DNA of 64,000 nt from Sporobacter sp963677825 (GCA_963677825.2 CAXXEF010000001.1:1116001-1180000), one strand, 5' to 3'; shown: positions 28,601 to 36,093, counted from the stretch's first letter. Made by a program: numbers and translations. Notes: generated by a model from the sequence alone, not told the origin.

Positions 28601-28892
28601 TATCATCCGCTGGCTGCGTTCCTCTCAGTACATAATGAATTGCCGCGCCTGCGTCTCTCGTCGTCAACGCCAGCGCCGCATCCATTTTATCGCTGTCTGG
28701 GATCGTGACCGTCAGGTCCGTGCTGGACCCGATGTCCGCCCCGCCGGTAAAATCGCCGCTGATCGCTACGTCCGCCAGCGTCCCGGATGTCAGCGTTGCG
28801 TCGTCCTCAGCCGCCAGCGCCGTAACTGGCAGCAGACTGAAGACCATTAATAGTGCTAAAAGAAATGCACCTATCCTTTTTCTGTGCCTCAT
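22653..28892 (-). CDS. Giant SLH-anchored surface protein with two DUF4430 (transcobalamin-like) domains
   Basis: This 2,079-residue protein starts with a signal peptide (to about residue 27), behind AGGAGG. Two nearly identical 84-residue cadherin-like beta repeats follow (about 143-311), then a long unassigned beta-rich region. Next come PEGA-like and beta-sandwich modules (about 1130-1320). Two DUF4430 domains have the typical ends GWVCEVNG ... DGDTIVYYY (near 1386) and GWMYTVNG ... GDVIIWHY (near 1616). Three SLH repeats (about 1896-2079) anchor it to wall polymers. DUF4430 is related to the transcobalamin/intrinsic factor C-terminal fold, which caps bound cobalamin. A corrinoid-capturing surface protein is plausible; adhesion is the alternative. 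Confidence 0.8.
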   Translation of the reverse strand: MRHRKRIGAFLLALLMVFSLLPVTALAAEDDATLTSGTLADVAISGDFTGGADIGSSTDLTVTIPDSDKMDAALALTTRDAGAAIHYVLRGTQPADDTAYTGTYTAGDTTITVSDGDILWLLVTAANSTTHLYYNLTVTVLAPSSDATLTSSIGTVDNNAETITDIPYGTTLTELKAAVAVATGASFEVYEPDEQTVASDLQTGYKVVVTAEDNTTIKTYTVTVSEASSDATLTSSIGTVDNNAETITDIPYGTMLSELKAAVAVATGASFEVYEPDEQTVASDLQTGYKVVVTAEDNTTIKTYTVTVSEAALCTAEITIGKTISSEIPNLVITDLAGDPVTSSLAAAENTKTFTISVKAGTYNYEAVSADGGTSYGSGSFTVDTDGQAIGLRQVHFGHVTQDIDEGFDMTMTSSDETVAFPHGDEDVSFVVPVLDGDGYYYYSLIPDDVVTYVGYTGHVYVYWAEGALWFGDLNTSDANKLRLVENNPITVKAPTGMEVRWTSQLKFYMVRDYTAPTYLYSDGGYDYYSMNYPISAGSNDSFMLRQDGKVTRYGLADAVGTWNADETVLTLRELLDDPYQLHRDQGYYEANFMCNLPHSKQLSLQTGEYFDLVALRGWQAVTEVAGNAHQDPEFHYTVIGDSVEVTVTEDDEIGQVGRIKAVQPGVSVVVFTYDAMEWYAADFNMRDEYGLICYSALWPENTGVAIVKVDDDGTTEISTNISMYEYDTLYFTKTMTDATGVTEQVDSYAEYTFTPDAVGEIAVRVHDPYMVENGQLNITNETDWTTGEHWTTYPGNGDGSYTVHLKEGRNIIEVAAGDAVEYHVVLAKGLDITVTNESAPGLPLTTGCDAQVNFDGLLSPIYKYGAVYNPSGYNLVYDMDGTTLSTGLGQYTVSTNAQIRMYLDEEGVISFTDGHFQAQLYAFNVTLHRKLTRCAAFSQYDGGETGTVDLERICALPDFTVEVQDAGELEEAQKRKAGLLSFLQVPMRTLTATSTEEISQSIISPLPMSIGMNSPLTVTATPADADWGENDTLYVRYWKHGQDPANAVIKEIEAGVETTLEPKGYLNMASVYLEVIVVPVDGHPMTYGVQIRHSHPALQAPITIGDFDLSPAAGSTPFGRFEGVLKADPVTVALDGEDETLDFGYGYLGTELSYTTQVPYGTSEIVFNTSVSEVTAVIAGDASATYAAGHAIPLSVGENTLEVTNASFGSEITYTIVITRAEQPKIVTLGNVPDGAEVKVKTSGNRTVAAESDGTYALQPGTYKYIIVLDGYVTKAEEFTVTSSEETQTVTVGTMETVPEQDGSVTVTVVGYDGIVKSTTTVPVAEEPTDLDGLNYVSYNNGGYTSLHAIIDAFELGMFKVGFSCREGVIVPDNDMDMTGHGENAGWVCEVNGAAVESQSALVYDGDTIVYYYNADYDGMRHASFTSSTVTCKEEEPVTLQLVSTEIPNDGGSKVDPVAGAAIFVNGSQVGTTDDNGEITMDGGNFKSAGLYVVTAEKLNGDNQDILTYALCTIIVKKGDIKEVEGETTVTFRLIGDAKHGDFDSHESYVTWIETRTYTFKSEEVSMYDVFTYALNSAGLEYSGADSNYVKSIMAPHGYGGYWLSETDNGPNSGWMYTVNGIHPRVGLQDYYVSTGDVIIWHYVDDYIQETYFDGNTPAYPNRWLEAPDVDPPSDGTVTDMDQTKDETEEDGTKLTPETTVSNGQSSASVTSDEVDEAIGAAGDVGATRVTVTSITTENVTKSTVTLADGSAKDIADAGLGLTVETSTGTLKFDNDALDEIGGAGAGDAEFTLEELETDNLSDANKALVGDHPVFDLSITVGGTKVTDFGGGTVTVTLPYTPAEGEDTDNLTIYYIDDAGKAVEMTGVYYDDESGMIVFETDHFSVFAVVYEDWTNPFTDVTTDDWFYNEVAFAVTNELFNGTSETTFEPDTAMTRAMFVTVLYRLEGKPAVTAENAFTDVEDGKWYTNAVIWASANGIVEGYDDGNFGTNDKVTREQMAKMLYSYAEYKGYDVTAAADLAIYGDTDEISDWALTAMTWANAEGYITGRTETTLVPLGNATRAEVATIFMRFVMSLEA
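27960..28463 (-). repeat. Two tandem 252-base coding repeats
   Basis: Two copies with a period of 252 bases (84 codons) lie inside the giant SLH gene and are nearly identical at DNA level; the codons change at only a few sites (for example TTLTEL versus TMLSEL). The duplication is recent and could expand or contract by slippage or recombination. Confidence 0.85.
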
Positions 28893-28995
28893 TCTAATTG
28901 TCCTCCTAGTTTTTCATTACACGTATCTCATAAGCGTTATAGCGCTTTTATAAACAGAAGATACGCCCCTTCTGCTTATAAAAATTCTATAGAAA

Positions 28996-29036
28996 ACGAG
29001 CATATGAGGGGGCAAAGCCCCCCCCTATGCTGCTGA
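28996..29036 (-). terminator. Terminator between the two DUF4430 genes
   Basis: On the minus strand GCATAGGGGGGGGC / GCCCCCTCATATGC forms a stem followed by TCGTTTTC. It separates the 319-residue gene from the giant gene, which therefore probably has its own promoter. Confidence 0.65.
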
Positions 29037-29045
29037 GAAAACAGG

Positions 29046-30005
29046 TTACGCTTCTAATAGTGCAAAATAGTAGTCCGCTTCGGCATCCGTACCGAAGGCC
29101 CAGTACACGTCGTCGCCGTTTTGAAGCTCGAACGCCTCTGCTCCGATGTAATCCGACTCGGCCACAATATCACCGCTCCGGATAACGCAATAGTGCCAGC
29201 CGATCCACTCACTCAGGCCGTTCATATACGGCGCCAGCGTAGGATAACCGCCGTAGTACCAATCAAAGGCCTGAATGGAGGAGACATACGCACTGTTAAG
29301 CCCCAGATTAATAGCCTTGATGTGCTCCGGCACCTCGTACAGCGTACCGGCAAAGGACGGATCGAGAATCGTGTCGAGCGCCATAGCGGCTGTGGGGTAA
29401 CTCTGGGCTGCGTAATCTTTGCCGTCAAAGGTGCCGCCGCTGCCGTCCGCCGCCGAAACCGTTAGCCCGTCACTATAGACATACATATATGAATCTACAT
29501 AGTGGATATCGGCTACCTCAATGTCGATGTTTGTCACGGCGCTGATGGTTGTGTCATTTTCAATCACCACGGTGAAATCCGCGTAAGCCGTAGCGGCGGC
29601 GCCGTTGTTGTCATTGGTCGCCTTTACGCTGATTGGGCCGTAGTCATTGTTGACGGTGTCAATCGTCAGAGTGCTGACCCAGACTCCCGACGAGACCTCG
29701 TACGTGCTCTGGGAGCTTGAATCAATTAGGGAACTGCCAGCGTTGACGTCCCACTCCACGTTCTGGGCGGCTGCCTGCGTGGAAAATCCGGTGAATGCAT
29801 AATAACTGTCTGCCGGGCCTGCCTGAAGGGTAACCGAGTCTCCCTGGTCTACAACTTCAGTCCAATCCGTGTCAGGGCCCTTTGTGAAATTGGTAAGGTC
29901 GGAATCATTGGCCAGTGCCATCGCGCTTAATGTGAACGCTAAAATCAGGCATAAAAGCAGCGCGGTCGTCTTCTTAACGGTCGTCTTTCTAACTGTCGTT
30001 TTCAT
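29046..30005 (-). CDS. Secreted DUF4430-like protein
   Basis: This 319-residue exported protein has a lysine/threonine-rich n-region and a signal helix (about 13-33). The C-terminal third (about 205-315) has the DUF4430 pattern: ATAMALDTIL-type beginning, GWHYCVIRSGDIV and NGDDVYWAFG. No SLH, sortase or lipoprotein anchor is seen, so it should be released or held by the large SLH protein downstream. AGGAGG precedes the ATG. By analogy with transcobalamin-like folds it may bind a corrinoid. The riboswitch upstream supports this, although 300 bases and a hairpin lie between it and the YezD-like gene. Confidence 0.7.
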   Translation of the reverse strand: MKTTVRKTTVKKTTALLLCLILAFTLSAMALANDSDLTNFTKGPDTDWTEVVDQGDSVTLQAGPADSYYAFTGFSTQAAAQNVEWDVNAGSSLIDSSSQSTYEVSSGVWVSTLTIDTVNNDYGPISVKATNDNNGAAATAYADFTVVIENDTTISAVTNIDIEVADIHYVDSYMYVYSDGLTVSAADGSGGTFDGKDYAAQSYPTAAMALDTILDPSFAGTLYEVPEHIKAINLGLNSAYVSSIQAFDWYYGGYPTLAPYMNGLSEWIGWHYCVIRSGDIVAESDYIGAEAFELQNGDDVYWAFGTDAEADYYFALLEA

Positions 30006-30252
30006 TGGTGAGCCTCCTAAAAAATATTAGTTCATTGCACGTAAGTTCTTACCCCTCCGGAGTAGGTAAAAACAAACGCCAACGGACTTTGCGCTGTTAG
30101 GCTTACGACTTCAGCTGCGTAAGCATAGACTCACACTTTCTCTCTTATTTGCTGGTTTGCGGGTTAACTGTCACGCATTTCACATCTGCTTTAATGTGAT
30201 CGTATTCCATTTGCCACTACAAGGTGCAAAATAAGCTGTAATAAATGAAACT

Positions 30253-30296
30253 GGAGGTTCAGCGGCACGGAATTCTTTCCGCGTCGCCGAACCTCC
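30253..30296. repeat. Inverted repeat downstream of the YezD-like gene
   Basis: GGAGGTTCAGCGGCACGGAA / TTCCGCGTCGCCGAACCTCC forms a long stem with few mismatches. The minus-strand tail is AGTTTCATTT, so it may act as a partial terminator. The remainder of 30006-30316 holds a GCTTACG / CGTAAGC stem near 30106-30130 and no gene. Confidence 0.6.
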
Positions 30297-30316
30297 GTTG
30301 ATCGGTCAGTTCTATG

Positions 30317-30475
30317 CTACAGCTTTATGCTTTTTTTAATATCTTCCGCCCTGACGGGTTTGCCTTCCGATATAATGATACGCAGTTCACCATAATGGAG
30401 TCCACGTATCATCGATATCAGGTGCTTCTCCTGTTCCGATAACGCGATGCGCTCGTTTATGCTTTTATTTGGCAC
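30317..30475 (-). CDS. YezD-like (DUF2292) small protein
   Basis: A 52-residue product starts with GTG at 30475, eight bases after GGAAG. Its pattern LSEQEKHLISMIRGLHYGEL-RIII-EGKPVR-ED-KKSI matches the DUF2292/YezD family. The family is of unknown function and often lies near sulfur or cofactor transport genes. It is the first gene downstream of the cobalamin riboswitch on the minus strand. It should therefore be under cobalamin control, subject to the intervening 290-base untranslated region. Confidence 0.75.
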   Translation of the reverse strand: MPNKSINERIALSEQEKHLISMIRGLHYGELRIIISEGKPVRAEDIKKSIKL

Positions 30476-30556
30476 GTCATCACTTCCAGACTAACTCGAT
30501 TGTCATTATATATATCGTTTCGTAAATGCCTTTTGTAGCTTCCACTGAGACGCTAC

Positions 30557-30686
30557 GCAGCGGGCGGTGTCGCTAAGCCGCCCGCGCGCTCGTCCAGGCA
30601 GGAAGAATGTCAAAGGCAGGATGCCACGAATTGACTGCCCGATGCTGCGGCCGGCAAATGGTGTCCGGCCGCAAACATGTCGGGCA
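30557..30686. repeat. Two strong unexplained hairpins in the untranslated stretch
   Basis: A nested inverted repeat (TGCCCGA...GCGGCCGG / CCGGCCGC...TCGGGCA, 30636-30686) and GCGGGCGG / CCGCCCGC (30557-30583) lie between the riboswitch terminator and the YezD-like gene. Neither is followed by a T-run. No coding potential is convincing in 30476-30766. Confidence 0.6.
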
Positions 30687-30768
30687 AAAATGGAGGAAAT
30701 CGTGCACGTATCTACGCACACGCTACCGCATCTTGCAATACGGTCTGCGCATTAGCAGCTATACTTAT

Positions 30769-30814
30769 CACAAAAAACAAACGGCTGTGACAATCATAAG
30801 ATCGTCACAGCCGT
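30769..30814 (-). terminator. Riboswitch expression-platform terminator
   Basis: On the minus strand ACGGCTGTGAC / GTCACAGCCGT forms a perfect 11-base-pair stem followed by TTGTTTTTTG. It stands about 50 bases after the B12 box, as expected for transcription attenuation when cobalamin is bound. Confidence 0.88.
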
Positions 30815-30865
30815 ATTCCTGTGTACTCATACATGTGCCCACCGCTCCTACCAGAGCGTGAACTT

Positions 30866-31066
30866 TACTTCAAAGCAGGTCTTCTGGCTTACGCTTTCGG
30901 AGATATCTCCATCGGATCGCACTCTGCCTTCCCAGTTTCCCAGTGACCGGCTTTCGCCTACGAGTACGAACCTCCGCGCATACAGCGGCGGTACCGCTCG
31001 GGATTCTAACCCGATTCCCTATCCTTCCCCAAAGGCCGAACGCCAATGAGGACACTTGAAATGATT
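30866..31066 (-). promoter_or_regulatory. Cobalamin riboswitch
   Basis: Read on the minus strand the element has the canonical blocks. GATAGGGAATCGGGTTAGAA, then TCCCGAGCGGTACCGCCGCTGTA, come first; GGTCACTGGGAAACTGGGAAGGC follows; the B12 box AGCCAGAAGACCTGC is at the 3' end and pairs back to the start through TTCAAG / CTTTGAAG. It senses adenosyl- or methylcobalamin and, with the terminator after it, turns off the leftward transcript. The first gene downstream is the YezD-like one, then the DUF4430 genes. It points away from the nitrogenase-like genes. Confidence 0.93.
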
Positions 31067-31107
31067 ATATTTACTTCTAAGCCATAAGTTACCACAAGAC
31101 AAAGAGC

Positions 31108-31544
31108 TTGTCAATGAGGCGATTGAAATTCGTTAACTCATTGTGCTTGGGATTGCGCGTGACGCTCTTGGCAGCAAACATATCCGAGCATCTATTCGCT
31201 AACACGAACCTATACCCCTGCCTCTATCTGGCGTCTTCAGCCATTGTGGTGCTTTCTATGACCGATGTTTTCACGGGCTATCTCTATGGCCAGTGGCTGA
31301 AGGCGGAGGCCAGTGCATCGCAGCCGCTGCCGCGTCCCGGCCGATTAGCACTTATCTTCGACGGCCGTTCAACTCGTCGTTGCGTTCATGCTGGCCGGTA
31401 ATCCGTGCTTTGGGGTCTACGGCTATGCCGTCAGCTTCTTTCTTCATACGCGCATCATCTGTGCGCTGGATTTCGTAGCTATACGACAAGCTCCTGACGT
31501 CAGTATTCGGCAACAAGCGCGGAGGCTGCGCTGGATGGCTTGAC
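31108..31544 (+). pseudogene. Decayed membrane protein gene
   Basis: Two adjacent frames encode hydrophobic stretches that would join by a frameshift near 31370. The first has about 60 hydrophobic residues from the ATG at 31114. The second frame continues with segments such as VQLVVAFMLAGNPCFGVYGYAV up to the TGA near 31542. This looks like a broken polytopic membrane protein, but no family is identified. The rest of 31067-31829 shows no other gene. Confidence 0.3.
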
Positions 31545-31829
31545 AGATTAACACACTCGGTCAATAATAAAGAAAAACGTCCGCAGCGCTACGACTGTAC
31601 TTGCATGAGCAGCGCTTCATATCGTCACAATGAGTTTTCTACTGGAAGACATCGCCCGTAAAGACACACAGGCTATCAATCCGGCGCCGCGAACGATCCA
31701 GATCCGACAAGCGAATCATTGGCCGCGACATACACGCGCATGTTTCTATGCGCGGACCGTCATACCGCTCCGTTCCCGAATGGGGTTTGCGTATTTATAG
31801 ACATACTGCTCAGTGAAAGAGGTCATCTC

Positions 31830-34037
31830 ATGAATGAAATCGCCGTATACGGAAAAGGCGGCATCGGTAAATCAACCCTCAGCGCGAACCTGTCCGCGGC
31901 GCTCGCGCGCGCAGGACGCCGGGTGCTACAGATCGGCTGTGACCCGAAGCATGACTCCACGCGCCTGCTAACGCACGTCGGTCAGCAAACGACAGCGCTT
32001 GATTACATGCGCATAACGAGTCCGCTCGAATACAAAATCGGGGATATCCTGACGAAGGGCTTCGCCGGCGTCGGCTGCATCGAAGCAGGCGGGCCGAAGC
32101 CGGGCGTCGGCTGTGCCGGACGCGGTATTATCAGTATGTTCGAGTTGCTCGACCAGTTCAAGCTGAAAGAGCAATACGATATCATTGTGTACGATGTTCT
32201 GGGAGACGTGGTCTGTGGCGGCTTCGCCGTACCAATTCGTAAAGAGTACGCGGACACGATCTTCATCGTCACGTCCGGTGAGTTCATGGCGCTGTACGCG
32301 GCAAACAATATATTGCGCGGCATCCGCAATTACGACGGTGACGCCGAAAAGCGTGTCGCGGGCATCCTCTTTAACCGCCGCAGTATCGACGACGAGGTCG
32401 GACGTGTCGCCCGCTTTGCTAAAGCCGTCGGGCTGCCGGTCATTGCCGACATACCGCGCAGCGATGCGTTTGCGCGCGCCGAGCGGAAAAAGAAAACCAT
32501 CGTCGAGCTGGACGATGACGAAACGCTGTGCGGTCTGTTCAACGATCTGGCCGGGTCACTCGTCACCGGTCTGGAGCTGCACGAGGCGCGCCCGCTGACC
32601 GACGAACAGCTCGAACAGATCGTTCTTGGCCTGCCCACCTCCGCCGAGACAGGCCTCGTCCCGGCCAAACCGACAGGCAAACCGGAAGCGCCATCATCTG
32701 CTACGCCGGATATCGACCTTGCTGACCCCAATCGATACTTATCTAAAAATTTGATCCGACGGGAGCCTCTGCACGGCTGCGCATTCAATGGTGCGATGTC
32801 CGCCTGCGTGCACGTACAGGACGCCGTTGTTCTCGCGCACGCGCCAAAAAGCTGCACGTATATCACGTATCAAACCATCAGCTCGACGGGACGGCGTGCG
32901 CTGTTCGAGCGCGGCGCACTGCTGCCTGTCTCCATCGCGCCGAATCTGGATTGCACAGAAATGGGCGAAGCGGAGATGATCTTCGGCGGTATGGAGCAGC
33001 TTGAAGACAAGCTTCGCGAGATCAAAACACACCGCCCGCAGGCGATCATCGTGGTGAGCGCATGCCCAGCCGGCATCATCGGAGACGATATTGACCGTGT
33101 CCGGCGGTTTTCGGAACCGGAGCTGCCCGTCGTCACGATCAAAGCCGACGGGAACATGGCAGGTGACTATCTGCAGGGCACGCTGATGAGCTTCATGTCA
33201 CTCGCGCGGCAGCTCATCCGTCGCAACGTACCCCTCCGGCCAAATACGGTGAACGTTGTGTTTGAGAAAATCGTCGTGAAGAACACGAATGGCAATTTCG
33301 AGCTCATCAGCGGTTTGCTAAACCGTCTCGGCGTCACGGTCAATTGCCGCTTCATTTGCCAGACGACGGTCGATGCGGTTCAAAACTTCTGCGCCGCGCC
33401 GCTGAATTTGCTGGCCTTCAAGGACTACACGGGAAATCTGCTCGCTGATTTCTTCGCTCGCGAATACGGCTCGGTATTTTTTGACCGTGCCTTCCCCGTC
33501 GGCTTTGACGAAACGGCAGCCTGGCTACGCGGCGTCGCCGCTTTTTTCGGTCGTCCCGACGCCGCCGACGCGGTCATCGACGAGCATCGAAACCGATATG
33601 CGCTTGAAATCGCCGAACTGCGGCCGATGCTCGCCGGTAAAAAGCTCATGATCATCACCTATAATCATGAGCTGGATTGGATTCTCAGCGCCGCCGTCGA
33701 CGTGGGTATCGAGATCGTTAAAATCGGCATCCTGAACTTCTCGCAGGACGAAGGGTTTCGCACACGGTTGGGCATACAGCTACCCGTCGAGGAAAAGTAC
33801 GACCGAGAAAACCGCGCCGAAGATCTCGATCGGTACAAGCCCGATATCCTGCTGACGAACTATGCGTCTTCGATCGCCGACGAAGTTACCATTGCCGACA
33901 CCATCCCAATGTGCCCCGACGTCGGCTTTGATACCGGTCTGAACATGCTCCGGCGCTGGGCGCACCTGATGAAACTCAACGTGAAAGGAGCGTGGCGGCA
34001 GGATGAGCAGTTATTCAAACAGTATTACGCCAGATAG
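31830..34037 (+). CDS. Nitrogenase-like fusion: NifH-type ATPase joined to NifD-like subunit
   Basis: This 735-residue protein begins at an ATG behind GAAAGAGG. Residues 1-265 are a NifH/BchL-type reductase: P-loop GKGGIGKS (8-15), Cys95 in GVGCAGRG and Cys129 in GDVVCGG, which bind the shared [4Fe-4S] cluster. A Pro/Ala-rich linker (about 270-300) leads to a NifD/BchN-like domain with Cys317 (HGCAFNGA), Cys342 (KSCTYI) and Cys412 (ACPAGIIGDD) in the three P-cluster positions. The FeMo-cofactor Cys is replaced (LNLLAFKD), so it is not a nitrogenase. It overlaps its NifK-like partner by 35 bases. The substrate is unknown. Confidence 0.85.
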   Translation: MNEIAVYGKGGIGKSTLSANLSAALARAGRRVLQIGCDPKHDSTRLLTHVGQQTTALDYMRITSPLEYKIGDILTKGFAGVGCIEAGGPKPGVGCAGRGIISMFELLDQFKLKEQYDIIVYDVLGDVVCGGFAVPIRKEYADTIFIVTSGEFMALYAANNILRGIRNYDGDAEKRVAGILFNRRSIDDEVGRVARFAKAVGLPVIADIPRSDAFARAERKKKTIVELDDDETLCGLFNDLAGSLVTGLELHEARPLTDEQLEQIVLGLPTSAETGLVPAKPTGKPEAPSSATPDIDLADPNRYLSKNLIRREPLHGCAFNGAMSACVHVQDAVVLAHAPKSCTYITYQTISSTGRRALFERGALLPVSIAPNLDCTEMGEAEMIFGGMEQLEDKLREIKTHRPQAIIVVSACPAGIIGDDIDRVRRFSEPELPVVTIKADGNMAGDYLQGTLMSFMSLARQLIRRNVPLRPNTVNVVFEKIVVKNTNGNFELISGLLNRLGVTVNCRFICQTTVDAVQNFCAAPLNLLAFKDYTGNLLADFFAREYGSVFFDRAFPVGFDETAAWLRGVAAFFGRPDAADAVIDEHRNRYALEIAELRPMLAGKKLMIITYNHELDWILSAAVDVGIEIVKIGILNFSQDEGFRTRLGIQLPVEEKYDRENRAEDLDRYKPDILLTNYASSIADEVTIADTIPMCPDVGFDTGLNMLRRWAHLMKLNVKGAWRQDEQLFKQYYAR

Positions 34038-35295
34038 CATTTCGGGCATACTTTTTGCGCTGGAGGGTGTGGCAAAATCCGTTGTTCTGCTCAACGGGCC
34101 GACGGGTTGTAAGTTCTACCACTCGTCCACCTCGGATCATCAGACCATCCGTCAATTCGAGTTTGATCCGCTCAACTACCCCGAAAAGTGGTATTTTGGT
34201 CAGCCGCGCGTGCCGTGCACATATCTCGACAGCGCCGACTACATCTACGGCAGCACCGATAAATTAACCGAGGCCTTAACCTTTCTGCGCGATAACGTCA
34301 TCTTCGAGCTGTTGTGCATTGTCAATTCGCCCGGCGCTGCGCTCATCGGCGACGATCTGCGAGGTATCGCTGCCGCCATCGTGACGGACAGGCCGATCGT
34401 TACGATCGAAACGCCGGGGTTTTCAAGCGATATCTGCACGGGCTATGAGACAGCGGCACATGCGTTAATCGACCAGTTGCCGCTTCGTCGGGTGGAGACG
34501 GCGATCCCTAAAACCGTCAACATCCTCGGCCAGTCTATCTGGCACCGCAATTATGCAGGTGACGTCGCGGAAATCGAACGGCTCATGACCCTGTGTGGTA
34601 TCGATGTCAACTGTTTTTTATGTGCCGGCAGCGACCTTGATCGCATCCTGCGCCTGCCGGACGCCGCGCTCAACGTCGTGCTCCATCCTGAGTTTGGCAT
34701 GAGAACAGCCGAGTATCTGCGCAAAAGGTACGGCACACCGTTTTACGTGTGCGACGGGCCACCGGTCGGCTTCGCTGCCACGGAGAAAATGACGCGCGGC
34801 GTGTGCGCCTTGCTCGGCGCTGACGCGTCCCCCGCCATTGCCGACAGCGAAAAGGCGCGGGCGCGCGCGTATCCCTTCATTTCCCGTGTCAACTCATTAA
34901 CAGGTCTGCCCAAAGGCGTCCGCTTCGCTGTGGAGGGGACGTATTCGGAGCTATACGCCTACATCGATTTTCTCGTCTCGTATTTCGGCATGATCCCAGA
35001 CTGCGCCGCTGTTGTTAACCCGCAAAGCGACGGCTTCAAGCCCCAGCTAACCGGGCTTCTGAAATCCTTAAGCCTGCCGGAAACCCTTGGACGTGACATC
35101 GCCGACACGCACAGCGAGCTTGTTTTCGGCAGCGGCAATACGATTGCCAAGCTCAAGCTCCGGCGGCACGTGTTCTCCGGCATTGAAACAACCCTACCGA
35201 GCTTAGGTTACCTCGACGTCATCCCGAAAACGCACCTTGGCGTTCGCGGTGCGCTGCAACTCGTTGAACAAGTGCTCAACGGTCTGCTTTTTTAA
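34003..35295 (+). CDS. Nitrogenase component 1-like (NifK/BchB-type) subunit
   Basis: This 430-residue protein of the oxidoreductase/nitrogenase component 1 family has GPTGCKFYH (Cys36) at the NifK Cys95 position and NSPGAALIGDDL where NifK has its third P-cluster Cys (absent here). It can offer only one cysteine to a cluster shared with the three of the NifD-like domain. That suits a single [4Fe-4S] centre, as in the protochlorophyllide and Ni-sirohydrochlorin reductases, better than a P-cluster. Its start lies inside the end of the fusion gene, behind AAAGGAG. The pair should form the catalytic complex. Confidence 0.82.
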   Translation: MSSYSNSITPDSISGILFALEGVAKSVVLLNGPTGCKFYHSSTSDHQTIRQFEFDPLNYPEKWYFGQPRVPCTYLDSADYIYGSTDKLTEALTFLRDNVIFELLCIVNSPGAALIGDDLRGIAAAIVTDRPIVTIETPGFSSDICTGYETAAHALIDQLPLRRVETAIPKTVNILGQSIWHRNYAGDVAEIERLMTLCGIDVNCFLCAGSDLDRILRLPDAALNVVLHPEFGMRTAEYLRKRYGTPFYVCDGPPVGFAATEKMTRGVCALLGADASPAIADSEKARARAYPFISRVNSLTGLPKGVRFAVEGTYSELYAYIDFLVSYFGMIPDCAAVVNPQSDGFKPQLTGLLKSLSLPETLGRDIADTHSELVFGSGNTIAKLKLRRHVFSGIETTLPSLGYLDVIPKTHLGVRGALQLVEQVLNGLLF

Positions 35296-35307
35296 GAAAG
35301 GAACCGC

Positions 35308-36036
35308 ATGGACAAATCACTCGAAAGCTTTGACGCCGGTATCGATTTGGTTCGGAGCATGGAGAACCTCCGTGACGATCCGTCGCCGGAGGGAAAGCTG
35401 CAATTTTTTAGACAGTTGAAGGCTGCGCGCTTTTTAGTCCCATGCCGAGGTAAAGCGAATAGCATCGTGACCCTGAACACAGACAAAGCGGAAGCCTTTT
35501 TGCCAGCTTTCACCGCCGCTCAGGAGCTATCGAAATGCCAGTTCCCGTTCGAAAAGGTGCGCGGTATGTCTTTCGATGCGCTCAAGCATCTTGCGATCGA
35601 CAACCCGACAAGAATATCCGGTATTGCAATCAATCCGTTCGGCAAGGCACTGCTGCTGCGGCATCCACAGCTCAGCGAAATCGACAGCGCGACGGAAGGT
35701 ATGACGCTCAAACGGACAGATTACCAGGGCAAACTGCAAATCAAACCGACTGCCGATTATCCGATCGGTCTGCCCAAAGCGTTATCGCACCTGCTCGACA
35801 CTCGATCCGACGTCTACCGGGCGTGGATACTGTCGGCGCAGCACGGAGAAGATGCGTTGTCGCATAAACTATTCTTAATCGATTTCGACGGCGACAGGCG
35901 ATCGCTGTTCCCACTCGTCGCCAAAGCGGTACAACCATTTATGAAGCCCGGCGAATCCTTTGAGCTGCTCAAGGCAGACTATACCCTGCTGCAGCAGGCG
36001 GAAAAATTAGCCCAGCCCCTTTATGTTAAAAAATGA
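35308..36036 (+). CDS. SseB-like protein in the nitrogenase-like operon
   Basis: This 242-residue soluble protein starts 12 bases after the NifK-like gene, behind AGAAAGGA. The N-terminal half (about 20-120) has the SseB N-domain pattern (FFRQLKAARFLVPC, LPAFTAAQELSKC, INPFGKALLL). The C-terminal half resembles the SseB C-domain. SseB proteins were named for enhanced serine sensitivity and have no firm biochemical role. Operon position suggests an accessory factor for the reductase, but this may be fortuitous. Confidence 0.7.
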   Translation: MDKSLESFDAGIDLVRSMENLRDDPSPEGKLQFFRQLKAARFLVPCRGKANSIVTLNTDKAEAFLPAFTAAQELSKCQFPFEKVRGMSFDALKHLAIDNPTRISGIAINPFGKALLLRHPQLSEIDSATEGMTLKRTDYQGKLQIKPTADYPIGLPKALSHLLDTRSDVYRAWILSAQHGEDALSHKLFLIDFDGDRRSLFPLVAKAVQPFMKPGESFELLKADYTLLQQAEKLAQPLYVKK

Positions 36037-36093
36037 TTCCGTCAGTGTCAATAAACGATGGAGTAACGACTTATGTCGTAAATAGCCACATCC

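Noticed and set aside
30506..30721. A 71-residue minus-strand protein in the riboswitch leader
   Set aside because: No ribosome site, biased composition from GC-rich hairpins, and no recognisable features.
30866..31829. Cobalamin riboswitch controlling the nitrogenase-like operon
   Set aside because: All conserved blocks and the terminator lie on the minus strand, reading away from that operon.
31830..35295. True nitrogenase (nifHDK)
   Set aside because: The FeMo-cofactor cysteine is missing, the NifK-like chain has one cluster cysteine instead of three, and no nifB/E/N genes are nearby.
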